Shown: one piece after another, positions 1 to 11,871 of the stretch | Layout: every line of letters starts with the position of its first letter | Numbering within the stretch: position 1 is the stretch's first letter | Source: Siphonodentalium dalli | Lineage: Eukaryota > Mollusca > Scaphopoda > Gadilida > Siphonodentaliidae | NCBI GenBank assembly: GCA_032622095.1 | Contig: CP136065.1 | Coordinates: 148,561,577-148,625,576 of the forward strand | Direction: 5' to 3' | DNA length: 64,000 nucleotides | Notes under the pieces: model-generated | What the model was told of the DNA's origin: nothing | Seen by the model: only the letters and a program-made list of their open reading frames with translations | Database searches by the model: none | Position numbers and translations under genes: made by a program

Positions 1-1338
1 GTAAATTTCTAAACTGTAGTCTTCTTGAAGTTATGAATGACTAAATATTATCAGAAAACTCTTATAAAAAACACCCATTTTCAATCTTTATGAAAGGATA
101 CATAGCTTTAGAAAACATCACCAAGATAACTGGATCTTATTTTTCCCCCCCGCACAAAATCATGTTTTGAGGATCCTTGTCGACTGACTCACAATATTCT
201 CTTTAAAATAATCTTTGAATTGAAAATTCTTGTTACAATTGTGACATAAGCCATAAAATTATGTCTGGATTCTTTTTATAAATATTATTCCTTCACTTTT
301 TCCTTCTATTCCCACTTGCTACAAGTGGAATATTGGTAAATAATCACCATAACAAATTATAAACTTATGATGAACTTATTGGAGAATAAATAAGATATCA
401 GACTTGGGCGATTATTTGATGGAGAAATTGGCGCTTATAGTATTAGGTTACTAAAAACCTGGTTGCTAGTTCAATTGAGGCAAGTACGAACTTCCGTAAT
501 AACACTCTTTGTTTGTTTATCAAGATTGTAATAGTTCATCCAAATAGTAGATGTTCGTTGTAAATTATATATAAATGCTAAGTGTATGAATATGGCCATC
601 GTCGGCGATTGCTGTTGTTTACTGGTGTGCTCTCCATTTTACTAGTTGAATAGTCTGGTTCCTGGTCTGAAACTGAAAGCACCAAAACACAGTATTAAAC
701 CTGATTCTATCAGCATATAATTGATTTTGATTACAATTACCATAATAATAGTGTAAGAAACAGACCTAATTTGCTCTGGCAATAACCAATACAGTAGCCA
801 TTACTGAAGCAAACAGATTTGAATACAGAAATATAGTGCTAAAGAAGAAAGTATTATAAACAACAATGATAATTTCATAATGCGAATTGCTATAGTGAAT
901 GATGACTACAATACAGCAATGTGGTTCCTAGAGGACTTAAATAATCTGTTCATTTTACATTATTTTACCTTCATTCATTTCATTCTTCCATTTTCTTGCG
1001 ATTCTAGAGTGAGGTAAAAACCTAGATGTGTTTAGATATGTTTTACTGGTAACACTTGTCATTATTTCTGATAGCACCAACATCTCTATTTCTTCTTCTA
1101 AAACCATGTTTCTGAACTGCAAGATACCAATTGACCTTTGAATTTGTGACCAGTGCTACAAAATTTTACAGCATTTGTGAAATTTGCCCAACGCAGTACC
1201 AAATGTATCCAACACAATGCCGATATAGTCAGATCACAGTGCCATTACACACATGACCAATGCTCACTTGTGCATTTTGGTGGTTTCTCTGCATGCAGGA
1301 GCAATGGAAATTTATGTATTTAAACAATTTCTATACTA
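1..1338. other. No recognisable gene or repeat
   Basis: AT-rich sequence with no long open frame, no convincing acceptor-exon-donor block and no inverted repeat that I could pair. It could be intron or intergenic DNA 5' of the coiled-coil gene. Confidence 0.5.
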
Positions 1339-1527
1339 CATTAATGCCCTAAATAATTGACTTCTTAACCACAGCAGAATTATGGGTAACTTTTCAGGAT
1401 TTTTTTAGTCAGAAATATGGCTTGTTGCCATTCATCGGAAAGCTCTCACTATTATGGCAACAAGCCATATTTCCGACTAAATCCTGAAAAGTTACCCATA
1501 ATTCTGAGATTATTTAGGGCATTACTG
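1339..1527. repeat. Family A palindromic MITE (Tc1/mariner-like), copy 1
   Basis: The two arms pair over almost the full length. Ends are CAxTAATGCCCTAA and TTAGGGCATTACTG, flanked by TA. No coding capacity. The left end carries a CAGT to CATT change, and the right arm has lost the stretch around the GACTCC motif. Confidence 0.85.
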
Positions 1528-1530
1528 TAA

Positions 1531-1600
1531 ATGGATTCTCCTGTCAGTTATAAAAGTATACATTGGAATGGTTTATAGTCATTATGATGTCAAAATATGA
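1531..1600. repeat. Family D fragment
   Basis: About 60 bp matching the left part of family D (AAATGGATTCTCC, then the CATTGGAATGG segment), abutting the right end of family A copy 1. No terminal repeats remain. Confidence 0.5.
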
Positions 1601-1641
1601 ATTAGGTAATTCCCGTGAGATTCGAGCTTCTATTCAGACTA

Positions 1642-1813
1642 CAGTAATGCCCTAATTAATCGACTCCTTATCCACAGCATAATTATGGGTAACTTTTCAG
1701 GATTCGGTGAGAGCTTTCCGATGAATGGCAACAAGCCATATTTCCGTCTAAATCCTGAAAAGTTACCCATAATTCTGCTGTGATTAAAGAGTCGATTAAT
1801 TAGGGCATTACTG
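1642..1813. repeat. Family A palindromic MITE, copy 2
   Basis: Flanked by TA on both sides with intact CAGTAATGCCCTAA ends. The left arm has a deletion over the CGGAAATATGGCTTG segment, so the palindrome is asymmetrical. It carries the TAATTAATCGACTCC end variant shared with the copy at 59227. Confidence 0.85.
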
Positions 1814-1874
1814 TATTATATAAAAGTGGCACAGTTTCATTAACCCTTCTGTCACAAATAACATGTAGTTTTAA

Positions 1875-1944
1875 CTCTTTCATGACAAGAATGCATTGGC
1901 ACAGGGTTTTCGCAAAATTTCAGAAAGCTTCAGTCATGGAAGGG
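1875..1944. repeat. Family C MITE, internally deleted (70 bp)
   Basis: TTAA flanks at 1871-1874 and 1945-1948 surround only the two ends of family C (CTCTTTCATGAC left, GTCATGGAAGGG right). The whole double-hairpin core is missing apart from one GAATGCATTGGCACAGGG arm. Confidence 0.7.
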
Positions 1945-2146
1945 TTAAATTACACCACAGTTTTTCTTTTTCACATTGTGTTACTGAAGTGCACTCATAC
2001 GGTAGGAATCACAGTGTCACTGCAATTTGAATTCACTTGCTGAAACACTCAGGTGGAATGGTCACAATTTTTTATTCAATTGGTGATCTAGTATCCTTAG
2101 ATCAAACTTGAATGTTGTTTAACATCGATCAGTTTAAGATGGATGC

Positions 2147-2563
2147 AAGCCTGCAAATAGTGTGTCTGTAATTGCAGAATGAGATCCCAGAGGGTGAATT
2201 TAGTTACGCTATACCGCAAGGTGGGCTAGCATCACTAAATTCACCCCATGTGAACCTCATTCTGCTTAAGCCTCAACTGCTATGGGAGACCTAGGATCAG
2301 ATTGAAGTTGGTGATGTTCACCCAATAGTCACTTCGATTATGCATTTTATCTTCTGCAAATTAGGGGATATAGAAACAAGAAGGGAAAAAGTAACTAAAA
2401 TCATTGTTTATTTGAGACTAGATCCTTCCCAGAAGATGAGGCCAAATCAGATTGAGGTCCCCAGAGGGTGATTTTGGAGATGCTAGCTCACTGGATAGCT
2501 TTACTAAATTCACCCTCTTGGGACCTCATTCTGCAAATGACAGACACACTATTTGCAGGCTTG
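2147..2563. mobile_element. Family B non-autonomous DNA transposon, copy 1
   Basis: Terminal repeats CAAGCCTGCAAATAG / CTATTTGCAGGCTTG lie inside an exact 8-bp target duplication GATGGATG. Internally there are two smaller palindromes (GAATGAGGTCC arms), one at each side, around a centre of about 190 bp. The open frame at 2452-2754 runs across this element and family A copy 3 and is not a gene. The 8-bp duplication suggests hAT. Confidence 0.82.
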
Positions 2564-2633
2564 GATGGATGTATGATATAAATATGTGGCTTAGATTCCT
2601 CTTGGTTTATATTGTTTGTCTGAACTTAAAGTA

Positions 2634-2846
2634 TAGTAATGCCCTAAATAATCGACTCCTTAACCACCGCAGAATTATGGGTAATTTTTCAGGATTTAGT
2701 CGGAAATATGGCTTGTTGCCATTCATTGTAAAGCTCTCAGTGAGACCTTTCTGATGAATGACAACAAGCCATATTTTCGCCTAAATCCTGAAAAATTACC
2801 CATAATTCTACTGTGGTTAAGGAGTTGATTATTTAGAGCATTACTG
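2634..2846. repeat. Family A palindromic MITE, copy 3
   Basis: TA-flanked, with full-length arms of about 100 bp and GAAAGCTCTCAGTGAGA at the centre. First base of the left end mutated (TAGTAATG). Confidence 0.87.
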
Positions 2847-2937
2847 TAAGTAGGACTGCAATGAACATTTGTTCATGATACATTTGTTCATGATATGACA
2901 CATATCATCACACTTCCCCACAGTACAATACATTTAA

Positions 2938-3171
2938 CCCTGTCTTAACAAAATGGATTCTCCCAATCTTATAAGTTATAATATCTTGCATACATTGGAA
3001 AGGTCTATTATTCATTTGGATGGATATTTAGGAACATAAGCAGACAACAAATATTCCAATTGGTGGGAAATGTTCAGCTAGTAAGTTCACCAAATGACCT
3101 ATGTTGAACTTATTATCTCAATATGTTCTAAGGGAACTACTCGTCACTGAGAATGAGTAGTTTATAAAGGG
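2938..3171. repeat. Family D TTAA-flanked MITE, copy
   Basis: TTAA at 2934-2937 and 3172-3175. Starts CCCTGTC and ends AAAGGG. Contains the family D landmarks GGATTCTCCC, CATTGGAAAGGTC and CTAAGGGAACTACTC in order. Confidence 0.75.
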
Positions 3172-3289
3172 TTAAGAAATTAATGGCAGATTTGATGTGG
3201 TCATGGAATTTTGACCGACTGTACTGAGTTAATATCTCAAGTAATTCTCCATATTTTCATTCACATCTAGTAATACATACAGTAATGCC

Positions 3290-3490
3290 CTAAATAATCA
3301 ACTCCTTAACAACAGCTGAATTATGGTTAATTTTTCAGGATTTAGTCGGAAATATGGCTTGTTGCCATTCATCGGAAAGCTCTCAGTGAGAGCTTCGATG
3401 AATGGCAACAAGCCATATTTCTGACTAAAACCTGAAAAATTACCCATAATTCTGCTGTGGTTAAGGAGTCAATTATTTAGGACATTACTG
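3290..3490. repeat. Family A palindromic MITE, copy 4
   Basis: TA-flanked, 201 bp, two complete arms with few mismatches and a short central loop. Confidence 0.88.
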
Positions 3491-3900
3491 TACCATAGTG
3501 GACAATGTTATATATTGTTATATGTAGCAGGATATCTTGATACACGCTTGAACACACTTTATTATATTCTTGATTTTAAGATAAGTTAATTACTTGTTAG
3601 AGGTTGTCTGCCAAAAATTTCATTACATTCTGAGGCCCACATAAAAAAATATCTTCCACTATATCGGGGGCTTACTTTTAGGTGTTTTGTACGTAATAAG
3701 CTTCATACACATTGTTAGGTGACCCCAATTTAACTTGTTGGTTTACGAACCAGCCGACAACTTATTTACCAAAAATGCAAAAAAAATTATATAAATAAAA
3801 AATGCGAAACATTTTTGTTTTGTTTTACCACAGGTGATCACTGCCATTCTATCAGTCATTTTAGTAGAATGGGAAAATGAAAATAATGGAGATATTAATA

Positions 3901-4077
3901 CAGTAATGCCCTAAATAATTGACTCTTTAACCACAGCAGAATTATGGGTAATTTGTCAGGACTTTCAGTGAGAGCTCTCCATTGAATGGCAACAAGCCAT
4001 ATTTCCGACTAAATCCTGAAAAATTACCCATAATTCTGCTGTGGTTAAGGAGTCAATTATTTTTTAGAGCATTACTG
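3901..4077. repeat. Family A palindromic MITE, copy 5
   Basis: TA-flanked. The left arm is shortened by about 20 bp (GGACTTTCAGTGAGAG joins early), so the hairpin is asymmetrical. Confidence 0.85.
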
Positions 4078-5039
4078 TATGTAGTTTTTATTGATTTTTA
4101 TTTATAATAAATGATTTCAAGTGAGTATGAGATTTGCATACACCAGTGATCATATGAAATAATCACCAACTCGTTATGTCAAGCAAGACTTGCTTGGTTT
4201 TTTTCCCGCTCCTCCATTAAGAGATTTTTGTCCTTGATGTTCGTAAATCAACTAATAAAATTGCTGTGACCTTCAGTATATTGATCACTCATTGAAAATT
4301 GCTGCCTGAGATTTGATAGATTATTTGTGTCTTAAAGATAAACACCTTTCTCATCTGAATATTGTTTATTCACAATACTATAGATTGTTTTGATGTAATG
4401 TGTTTATATTAGGGATTTTAGGACGTCTTTCATGCCGTAAGTGGTTATACAATATAAACGATAATTTCACTAGTGAATTATGAACTTTAACTAGCTCGTA
4501 ATGTATTTAATATGCACTATCAAAATTTATGCATCATGGGTATACTGGCGGTATATTATTCGGATTTCTGGTAAATCAGATGTATATACTGGAGTACATG
4601 TATAATAAACAGAATAGTCACTTGATTGAACTGGTGATGTGAAATAGGTCATTCGATGCAGAAATATTTGCATTGTAATTCAATTGAGTATTTGTCACGA
4701 AAAACAAGCATTCTGATTGGCCGAGAGCAGCTAACTTTAGTTTTCGATTCACTGACATCGGCCACTTCAGCGTGCATCAAATCTGAATGTAGCATGGTAA
4801 GATTTCATCGGCGCATAACGGAGTAGTGAAACGAGCCAACCCACCCCACAGGAAATTGTTACTGAGCAGTGTTCGAAGTAACGCAATGAACAAACCCAAC
4901 GAAAATGACTAAATGATACTTTTTATACAGTTTTTTTTTGCAAATTCCTTGCTTGATTGAATTACAATGGAGATAAACGTACACTGTTTCGTTGTACATT
5001 CTGGGATTCGAGCATGAAAACAGTTTGTGAACTCACTGG
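4078..5039. other. Unassigned stretch, possible old regulatory DNA
   Basis: No repeat or exon recognised. An inverted CCAAT box context (GATTGGCC, 4715-4722) and slightly higher GC at 4700-4880 could mark an old promoter or transposon interior. Nothing firm. Confidence 0.2.
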
Positions 5040-5385
5040 CAAGCTATACTATCTATACTATATACTATAGTATAAAATTGCCCAAAACCTGTTATTTATC
5101 AACATTCATAACGAAATTTTGCCATTTTGTCAAATATCTGACACAAAAAAGCCACTTGATTTTAGAGTTATCCATCTTCATCCGCAATTTGGTCCAAGAC
5201 TGTCTTCTCGTCGACTTTTTACTGGGCCACTAAAAAAAAAATTTCAGTGGTAAAACATAATGGATTTCAAATATTGATATCTGATCACTCTGACCTTTGA
5301 TGAGTGGGCTCCTCGACTCGAATCAAATATTTGTTTACCCCTGAAGCTAAGGAAATAGTAATTTGCGAGCGTTAATTCGGATTGT
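5040..5385. repeat. Family G repeat, partial copy
   Basis: Matches the right two thirds of the TTAA-flanked family G (blocks ATAAAATTGCCCAAAA, AGAGTTATCCATCTTCATCC, TCGACTTTTTACTGGGCC, CTCGACTCGAATCAAATATT). The terminal AGGTACTCAATCC is missing. Confidence 0.6.
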
Positions 5386-5797
5386 TCATTTTAAAAATAT
5401 ATTTTATAGAAAAATACTTTCAAAAACTAAATCAAATCAATTTTGTTGAGTCCTCATCAAAATCACAAAACTTGAAGGGATTTGTAATCTACTTCATTAT
5501 CTGGTTTACTGATTCTGTAGAATATCATTTCAGTAGAAAATATAGCTTTCTATCGGTAACTAGGAATGGGTTGTTATTGAAAAAGTGAGAATGATTTATG
5601 CACTTAATTTAATCCGCTGAAAATAAACCATTGTTTTCACTAGTTGAGTGCTTCGGTTTTAGATGAATCCATTATAGTTTTACAAATCATAGTCAATGGA
5701 GATAAATAAATCATGGAAGGACCTCGTTATGTAATACTATTGTCCATTAGTTTGTATTGATTTGTTCTCCAAAACTACTGGACCAATTAGGCTCATA

Positions 5798-6010
5798 GAG
5801 TAATGTCCTAAATAATCGAACCCTAAACCACAGCAGAATTATGGGAAATTTTTCAGGATTTATTTAGATATATGGCTTGCTGCTATTCATCGGAAAGCTC
5901 TCGATGAGAGCTTTGTAATAAATGGCAACAAGCCATATTTCTGACTAAATCCTGAAAAATTTCCCATAATTCTGCTGTGGTTATAGGGTCATATACTTCT
6001 GGCATTACTG
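5798..6010. repeat. Family A palindromic MITE, copy 6 (diverged)
   Basis: TA-flanked but worn: left end GAGTAATGTCC, right end CTTCTGGCATTACTG. The arms still pair around GGAAAGCTCTCGATGAGAGC. Confidence 0.8.
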
Positions 6011-6071
6011 TATGTTCAATGGCTGTTCCTGGATGTTTGCGGCTTCAGTTTACATAGAACTGACCAATTAA

Positions 6072-6180
6072 CCCTTTCTATACTAAATACTCATTGACAA
6101 GTAGTTCCCTTAGGAAATGTTCAGATAATAAGGTCATTTGTTGAACTATTATCTGAACATTTCCCATCAATGAATATGAA
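6072..6180. repeat. Family D MITE, partial
   Basis: Follows TTAA at 6068-6071 with CCCTTTCTATACTAAATAC, then the right-arm block TAGTTCCCTTAGGAAATG and its inverted partner. The other terminus is lost. Confidence 0.6.
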
Positions 6181-6353
6181 TCATAAATAATAAAGCAACC
6201 TCTTGTTAACTATTTGTTATATATTTTCATAAACCATGTGTGTCACACTAAATCATGGTTGTTGAGACATTGACTGATCAATTGCCAATTGGGTCATACC
6301 TTTTATATCCCAAAAAGTACACCACAACATAAACTGATGTCACATGTTGTTAA

Positions 6354-6822
6354 AGGTACTCAACCCGATAAAACTCCTCTCAATTACTATTTCAATGGCT
6401 TCGGGGGTCAAAAATATTTGATTCGAGTCGAGGAAGTCACCCATCAAAGCTCAGATTTGTTAGATATCGATTTTAGAAATCTATTATCTTTCATTATCGG
6501 GAATTCTTTCTGGCCCAGTACGTAGTCAATTATTACCACTTGATTATAGAGTTATCCATCCTTGTCTGTTTGAATAGAATTTTGGCGTAAAATCTCGAGC
6601 ATGTTACCAAATTGACGGCAGTTATAAGTACTCATCTCGAGAACAAAAGAATTTTCAAAAATCAATATCTAATAACTCTGAGCTTTGTTTGATGGGTTCC
6701 TCGACTCGAATCAAATATTTTTTACCCCCAAAGCCAAAGAAATAGTAATATAGGACCCTCTGATCGGATTGTTGTTGTTGGAATCTGTTGAGATGGGGAC
6801 CCTCTTTACGGGTTGAGTACCT
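6354..6822. mobile_element. Family G TTAA-flanked element, full copy 1
   Basis: TTAA at 6350-6353 and 6823-6826 enclose inverted ends AGGTACTCAACCCGAT... / ...GGGTTGAGTACCT. 469 bp. The open frame 6289-6525 inside has no family resemblance. Boundaries agree with the independent copy at 30350. A piggyBac or Kolobok relationship is inferred from the TTAA only. Confidence 0.75.
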
Positions 6823-6927
6823 TTAACCTAGATGATTAAAAAGGTAAATAGAATAACTGGGCTTGTTTTAAGTGCGTGGCTGTAGACTAATTGATAGATA
6901 ATTCTCAGGTCGAATATGGCTAACATA

Positions 6928-7118
6928 CAGTAATGCCCTAAATAATCGACTCCTTAACCACAGCAGAATTATGGGTAATTTTTCAGGATTTAGTCGGAAA
7001 TTGGGCTTGTTGCCATTCATCGGAAAGCACTCACTGAGCTTTCCGATCAATGGCAACAAGCCATATTTCCAACTAAATCCTGAAACATTACTCAAAATTC
7101 TGCTGTGGATAAGGAGTG
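6928..7118. repeat. Family A palindromic MITE, copy 7 (3'-truncated)
   Basis: Left end intact after TA. Both arms are present, but the final GATTATTTAGGGCATTACTG is missing after AAGGAGT. The overlapping open frames on both strands here are palindrome artefacts. Confidence 0.83.
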
Positions 7119-7284
7119 GTGCATTGAAAAAGCTTTATAAATATAAAAAATTAATGTAGTTTGCAGTTCACACAGTATGCCCAACTACCACAGCACTCTC
7201 TCTTCATTAAAACACAATCAAACTACATTCATTTCTTAATTAATTGCTATCACAAAGATTTTTTTTTCACTTTCACATTTTTGT

Positions 7285-7302
7285 GGGGGGGGGGGGGGGG
7301 GG
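7285..7302 (+). repeat. Run of 18 G
   Basis: An unbroken run of 18 guanines (TGTG before, TATTGG after) in AT-rich DNA. It may form G-quadruplex structures and is a likely site of length variation or assembly error. Confidence 0.9.
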
Positions 7303-7639
7303 TATTGGTATACTGGAATCAGCTTACCCATCTGTCCATCTATCAGTGGATGCAGTTTTGTCTGAGCTTTTATTCCTACATTTTATGATCATTTTGTTTT
7401 TAACTCAGCAAAGATAATTAGTACCATTGGAACCTGTGCAATTGCGATTGTGAGGTCTATCCAACTTTTTGTTGTGGTGTTATCCCCCTTTTTCGACTTT
7501 GCATACAATTTTTGCAACTTGCATAAATGTCGGTGCTTTTATTCCTACATTTTGTGGTCAATTGTTTTTAAACTTGGCACAGATATTTAGTACCATTTGA
7601 GCCTGTGCACTTGTGAGTATGAGGTCTGTCTGATTTTTT

Positions 7640-9300
7640 AGCTCACCTGAGACGAAGTCTCCGGTGGAGCTATAGTCATCACTCCGCGTCCGTCATCCGT
7701 CCATCCGTCAACAATTCTTTAAACCTCTTCTTCTTCAGAACCATAAGACCGAATGGGTTCATATTTGGTGTGGATGTTCCCTAGGTGACTCACATTCAGA
7801 TTTGTTCAAATGAGGTCACTGGGTCAAATAGTTGCGAAAGCAGGGCCATAACTCTCCTCCATAGCAATTCTTATAATGACTTCTTCTCAAGAACCATTGG
7901 GCCGATTTAGCTTAGATTTGATATGGAGGGTCCTTGTGTGACTGGGGTTCAGATTTGTACAAATGGGGTCACTGGGTCAAATAGGGGCAGAGCCAGGGAC
8001 ACAACTCTTAAAAAAAAAATTAATTAATTTTAATTGTGATTTATTTCCTGCTCAATTTAAAAAATAAATAACACCATTATAACATCCAACAACTCAACCA
8101 AATTTGGTTTAAATCAGTCTAAAATCAAGAACATGCAAACAGCTAGCAGATATTCAGAGCTATATGAGATACGAGAAAGGTGTCTGCAATCACAGAATGT
8201 TTACTTAACACCATATAGAAGTCACATTGATCATAAAGTAAGAAATGAACTGGCAGTGTTAACAAAATCTGATTGGAATGACAGCTCCTTTGATTAATAG
8301 CCTAAAATTATCTGCCTGTTAAAGAGTTTGTATATAAATGACCCATAGCTTATGATAACAAACTCCCAAGGGCAAGTGTGAATGATGAATCTGACAGTTA
8401 GGCCAGTAAAACTAAATACCTGTTTTCTCAGGCAAATACATATGGGAAACTGGATGAGAAAGAAGGAGGCGTTTTTCTTAGCTTTCCTGAAATGAAGAAT
8501 TGAGACATATTTTGTGTGAATGGTCCCTAGGTGGCTGGGATTCAGTTCTGTTCAAATGGGGGTCACATGGTCAAAAAAGTGGCATAGTTAGGGACCTAAC
8601 TCTTTCCATCCATAGTTATTCTTAAAACATCTTCTCAAGAATCATCGGGGCTATTTAGCTTAAAATTGGTATGGAAGGTCCTTGGGTGACAGGGATACAG
8701 ATGTGTTAACATGAGGTCACCTGGGCAAATAAGGGTGGAGCCAGGGACATAACTTGTCCATCCATTGTAATTTTTAAAATGTCTTCCTATCAAGAACCAT
8801 CAGGCCTATTCAGCTTATATTTGGAATGGGTGACAAGAATTCAGATTTGATTCAGAATTGGATCACTGGGTCAAATAGGGTCAGAGCCACAGACATAATT
8901 TTTTCCCTCACTAGTTATTTTTAAAACACTTCTCAAGAACCATTTGGCATATTTAGCATACATTTTGGTATAGAGAGTCCTTGGGTGACGGGGATTCAGA
9001 TCTGTTGAAATGGGTTCACCAGGTCAAATAGGGGTGCGACCAGGGACATAACTCTTCCCCCCATAGTAATTCTTAAAATGGCTCCTCCTCAAGAGCCATC
9101 AGTCCTATTTAGCTTATATGTAGTAACTAGTATGGAGTGTCCTTGTGTTACTTGGGACTGGGTTACACGATTTTTTAAAATGGGTTCGACCAATCAAGAA
9201 ATGGCATTTTATGTATATTGCCTATGGAGAGTTGGGATAAAAATTTGTTTGTATGGGGTTCACCATTAAAAAATGGGGGCATGTCAGGTTGTAACTTTGT
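7640..9300. repeat. Degenerate tandem modules of an invertebrate dispersed repeat
   Basis: Begins AGCTCACCTGAGACGAAGTC with CCGTCATCCGTCCATCCG. About seven diverged units of roughly 110-230 bp follow, each with CAAGAACCAT, TTTAGCTTA, GGGTCCTTGGGTGAC, ATTCAGAT and GGTCACTGGGTCAAATAG. An insertion-like stretch around 8015-8500 interrupts the array. Similar modules are known to me from mollusc and hemichordate genomes. Confidence 0.7.
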
Positions 9301-10382
9301 CACAGTTGAAAGCTTGAGGTATCAGTTGTAAAATTCCAACATGTGCAAAGGAATTACTTGGGAGTGTGCTTGCTTTAGTTGGGAGGGAGCAGAGTATGGA
9401 TTATGTGTGGTGGGGGGATCATATTTCAAGGTGGACACCCCACTGCTCAACAGAGACCCTCTAGGCTACGTCCCTCTTTAGGACTTCTTGTTTTTAAGTG
9501 AATTTGACAAGTACTAACTTATGGTCTTCTGAGTCCAAGTCTTCTCAGTCTTTACAATCTGGTGAGCGTCTCCACGGTCATTGACTGTCTTGTTTTGTGT
9601 AGTTATCACCCTTTTTTAAGCTTTTATTTTGTTTCAGCTTTTATTCCTGCATTTTACAGTCAATTTTTGATTGGAATAACATGTTGAATATGGAGGTATA
9701 CCCAAGTCCCACCTGGTACAGGCCCATCTCTTAGTTATCATTGTATTCATTTTATAATCTTTTCTTCAACATTTCAGATACACTAGAGATTCATTTGTTG
9801 GGATGTTTAGCTCATAAGTTCAAAACAGCTTATAAAGCTGTTGAACGTTTTATCTGGACATCCCTAAAAATGAATCAATACAAATCCATATGGTTTTTCT
9901 ATATCTGTTGTCTCCTTATATTATCAGAACATCCCTACTAAAAAGAAAGAATAGCCAATAACAATGTATTATTTAACAGCAAATTGTTCTCATAGTTTGT
10001 GTTTTCAACCATAAATTAATGGGGAATTTGTAATTTTTAGACTATTAAAGAGTAAAGAGTGTCACAAATTTGTCTACATTTGGTCAAAACTTTGGCCTAA
10101 AATAGTCATCAGCTATCAATTTTCCAACCGTAGAGGGGAGAGCTGTCAGGAAGTTTAAGGTACCCAAGGGAGAGGGGTGCAAACATAATTTCCCGGGCTT
10201 GGGAGTTTGGTCTCGTTCAAGAGTGGAGGGTGCTGGAAATTTCAAGGTTAACACCCCCCCAACGAAGACCTTCTAGCTACATTCCTGCAGCAGGGCCATA
10301 AATACATATATCTCCAAGACAGGACGGAATCCCTTCAGCGACCAGCCTATAGCTAAATATAGCATAAGAGTTTTTCTGTTAC
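9301..10382. other. Unassigned stretch
   Basis: No repeat boundaries or splice-bounded exons recognised. The frame at 9741-9941 follows an acceptor-like CATTTCAG but has no donor with compatible phase. Confidence 0.4.
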
Positions 10383-10402
10383 TATTTAGGGCATTACTGT
10401 AC
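10383..10402. repeat. Family A solo right end
   Basis: About 18 bp TATTTAGGGCATTACTGTA with no partner arm: a remnant of a family A copy. Confidence 0.6.
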
Positions 10403-10481
10403 TCCAGGTAGTGCTTCCGTTGGGCAGTTGTCAGGCAAATACATTGTAACTTTGGTATTATGAAGATTTTGTTGCAATTAA

Positions 10482-10860
10482 CCCTTTACCCAACAGAAGG
10501 GCCCTGTGCCAATGCATTCTCTTATATATGCGAGTCGACCATAGGTCGCCTCGCATATATAAGAGAATGCATTGGCTTAACACATTAAAAATTATAAAAT
10601 TGTTAAAGAATGTAAGAAAAATGGTAAAAAGTGTTTTTTTAGGCCAATGCATTCTCTTATATATGCGAGGCGACCTATGGTCGACTCGCATATATAAGAG
10701 AATGCATTGGCACAGGGCATAACTGTAACCATCACAATGTGGTCAATGAGCCGGTTCCAATGATATCCATATGTGTATGGTTCTATTGAGACAGACCGAA
10801 GATATTTTAGGCTGTTGAAGCTTTATTTGGCCGGTTTTGGCCGGTTTGTTGGGTAAAGGG
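10482..10860. mobile_element. Family E TTAA-flanked MITE, copy 1
   Basis: 379 bp between TTAA at 10478-10481 and 10861-10864, inverted ends CCCTTTACCCAACA / TGTTGGGTAAAGGG. Contains two hairpins with stem CCAATGCATTCTCTTATATA and a GTCGACCATAGGTCGC-type loop, then a unique arm (CGGTTCCAATGATATCC ... GGCCGGTTTTGGCCGG). piggyBac-like by ends. Frames 10458-10722 on both strands are hairpin artefacts. Confidence 0.85.
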
Positions 10861-10864
10861 TTAA

Positions 10865-11710
10865 TGCCACTTGATATTGCCGGACATAATTATAAAATAG
10901 TCTGCCTGGAATAAACATAAACCAAAATGCACAACAAAAAAATAAATGAATAGGACACATAAAATTATGAGAATGCAGAAAATTGGCTTTATCTGTGTTG
11001 TCCGGTTTGAAATTTTGTGCTGGGAAGGCTTGTCAAATTGTTATCTGAGATTCTTACTGCCCGAAATCACTATCAAATTTATCATCAGACACTTTAGATT
11101 CAGTGTAAATTCCAAGGATGCACATTGTGAATTAATTTGCCATATATGATGAGTATACACATTGTTTTACATCCTCAACACATTGTTTTACATCCTCAAA
11201 CTGAGGTGGTCTTCGACATGTCTTCACGCAGTGGGTCCTGAATTATATAACATTGGACAATTTGGCGAAGACATCAGGCAAGGACGCATTCCACCCCCTA
11301 ATATTTTGGGGAAGTTGCGGGCCTGCCTTCCATTATCATTCACTTGATAGTTATTAAACTGTTGAGCATTGTTGTTGACATTTGATGCATTTTATCATTG
11401 ATTTCTGCATTGGGAACTAATCAGCCTCCGACTATAAAACATGTACTGTTTGCAGACTCTATTATTGCATAATCCATAAACAATGTTCCAAACATATCCT
11501 GCAGAATTATATTGACAAAACACTTATTCTTCACTCCCAAAAATTGATTGCCATATTTTGATTTCAATTGAAATATGCCGGCAGATTGTGATTACCACAT
11601 TTGTATTTGAATTGAAATAAGCCAGCTGAGTGCACCTGCTGTGAAAATACCTTGTTTTTATTCTGTTGCTATTTGAGAACTAAATTATCGAGCTTGCATT
11701 TGATGCATTA
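10865..11710. other. Unassigned stretch with a small tandem duplication
   Basis: Contains two tandem copies of a 21-bp unit (ACATTGTTTTACATCCTCAA, about 11158-11199). The frame 11162-11347 that spans it has no recognised domain. Confidence 0.4.
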
Positions 11711-11871
11711 TAACCCTTCATGATTGGAGCTGCACTGGTGCAGCATTAAAGATCCTGTGCCAGTGCATTCTTTTATATATGCGAGTATCCCATAGGGAGC
11801 CTCGCATATATATGAGAATGCACTGGCTTACAAGGTCAAGGTAAATATTGTTAGGCCAATGTATTCTCTTA

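Noticed and set aside
7161-7388. 75-residue frame with a poly-Gly run
   Set aside because: The glycines come from the 18-G homopolymer, and there is no other coding signal.
9773-9900. Exon-like block after CATTTCAG (ISDTLEIHLLGCLAHKFK)
   Set aside because: No donor in a phase that joins the later exons, and no coiled-coil character.
10458-10722. Mirrored frames with MRVDHRSPRIYKRMHW here, and similar ones at 29738 and 38141
   Set aside because: They read through the hairpin shared by families C and E. There is no codon conservation independent of the repeat.
11162-11347. 61-residue frame with a GPELYNIGQFGEDI segment
   Set aside because: It crosses a tandem duplication, has no splice context, and matches no domain that I can name.
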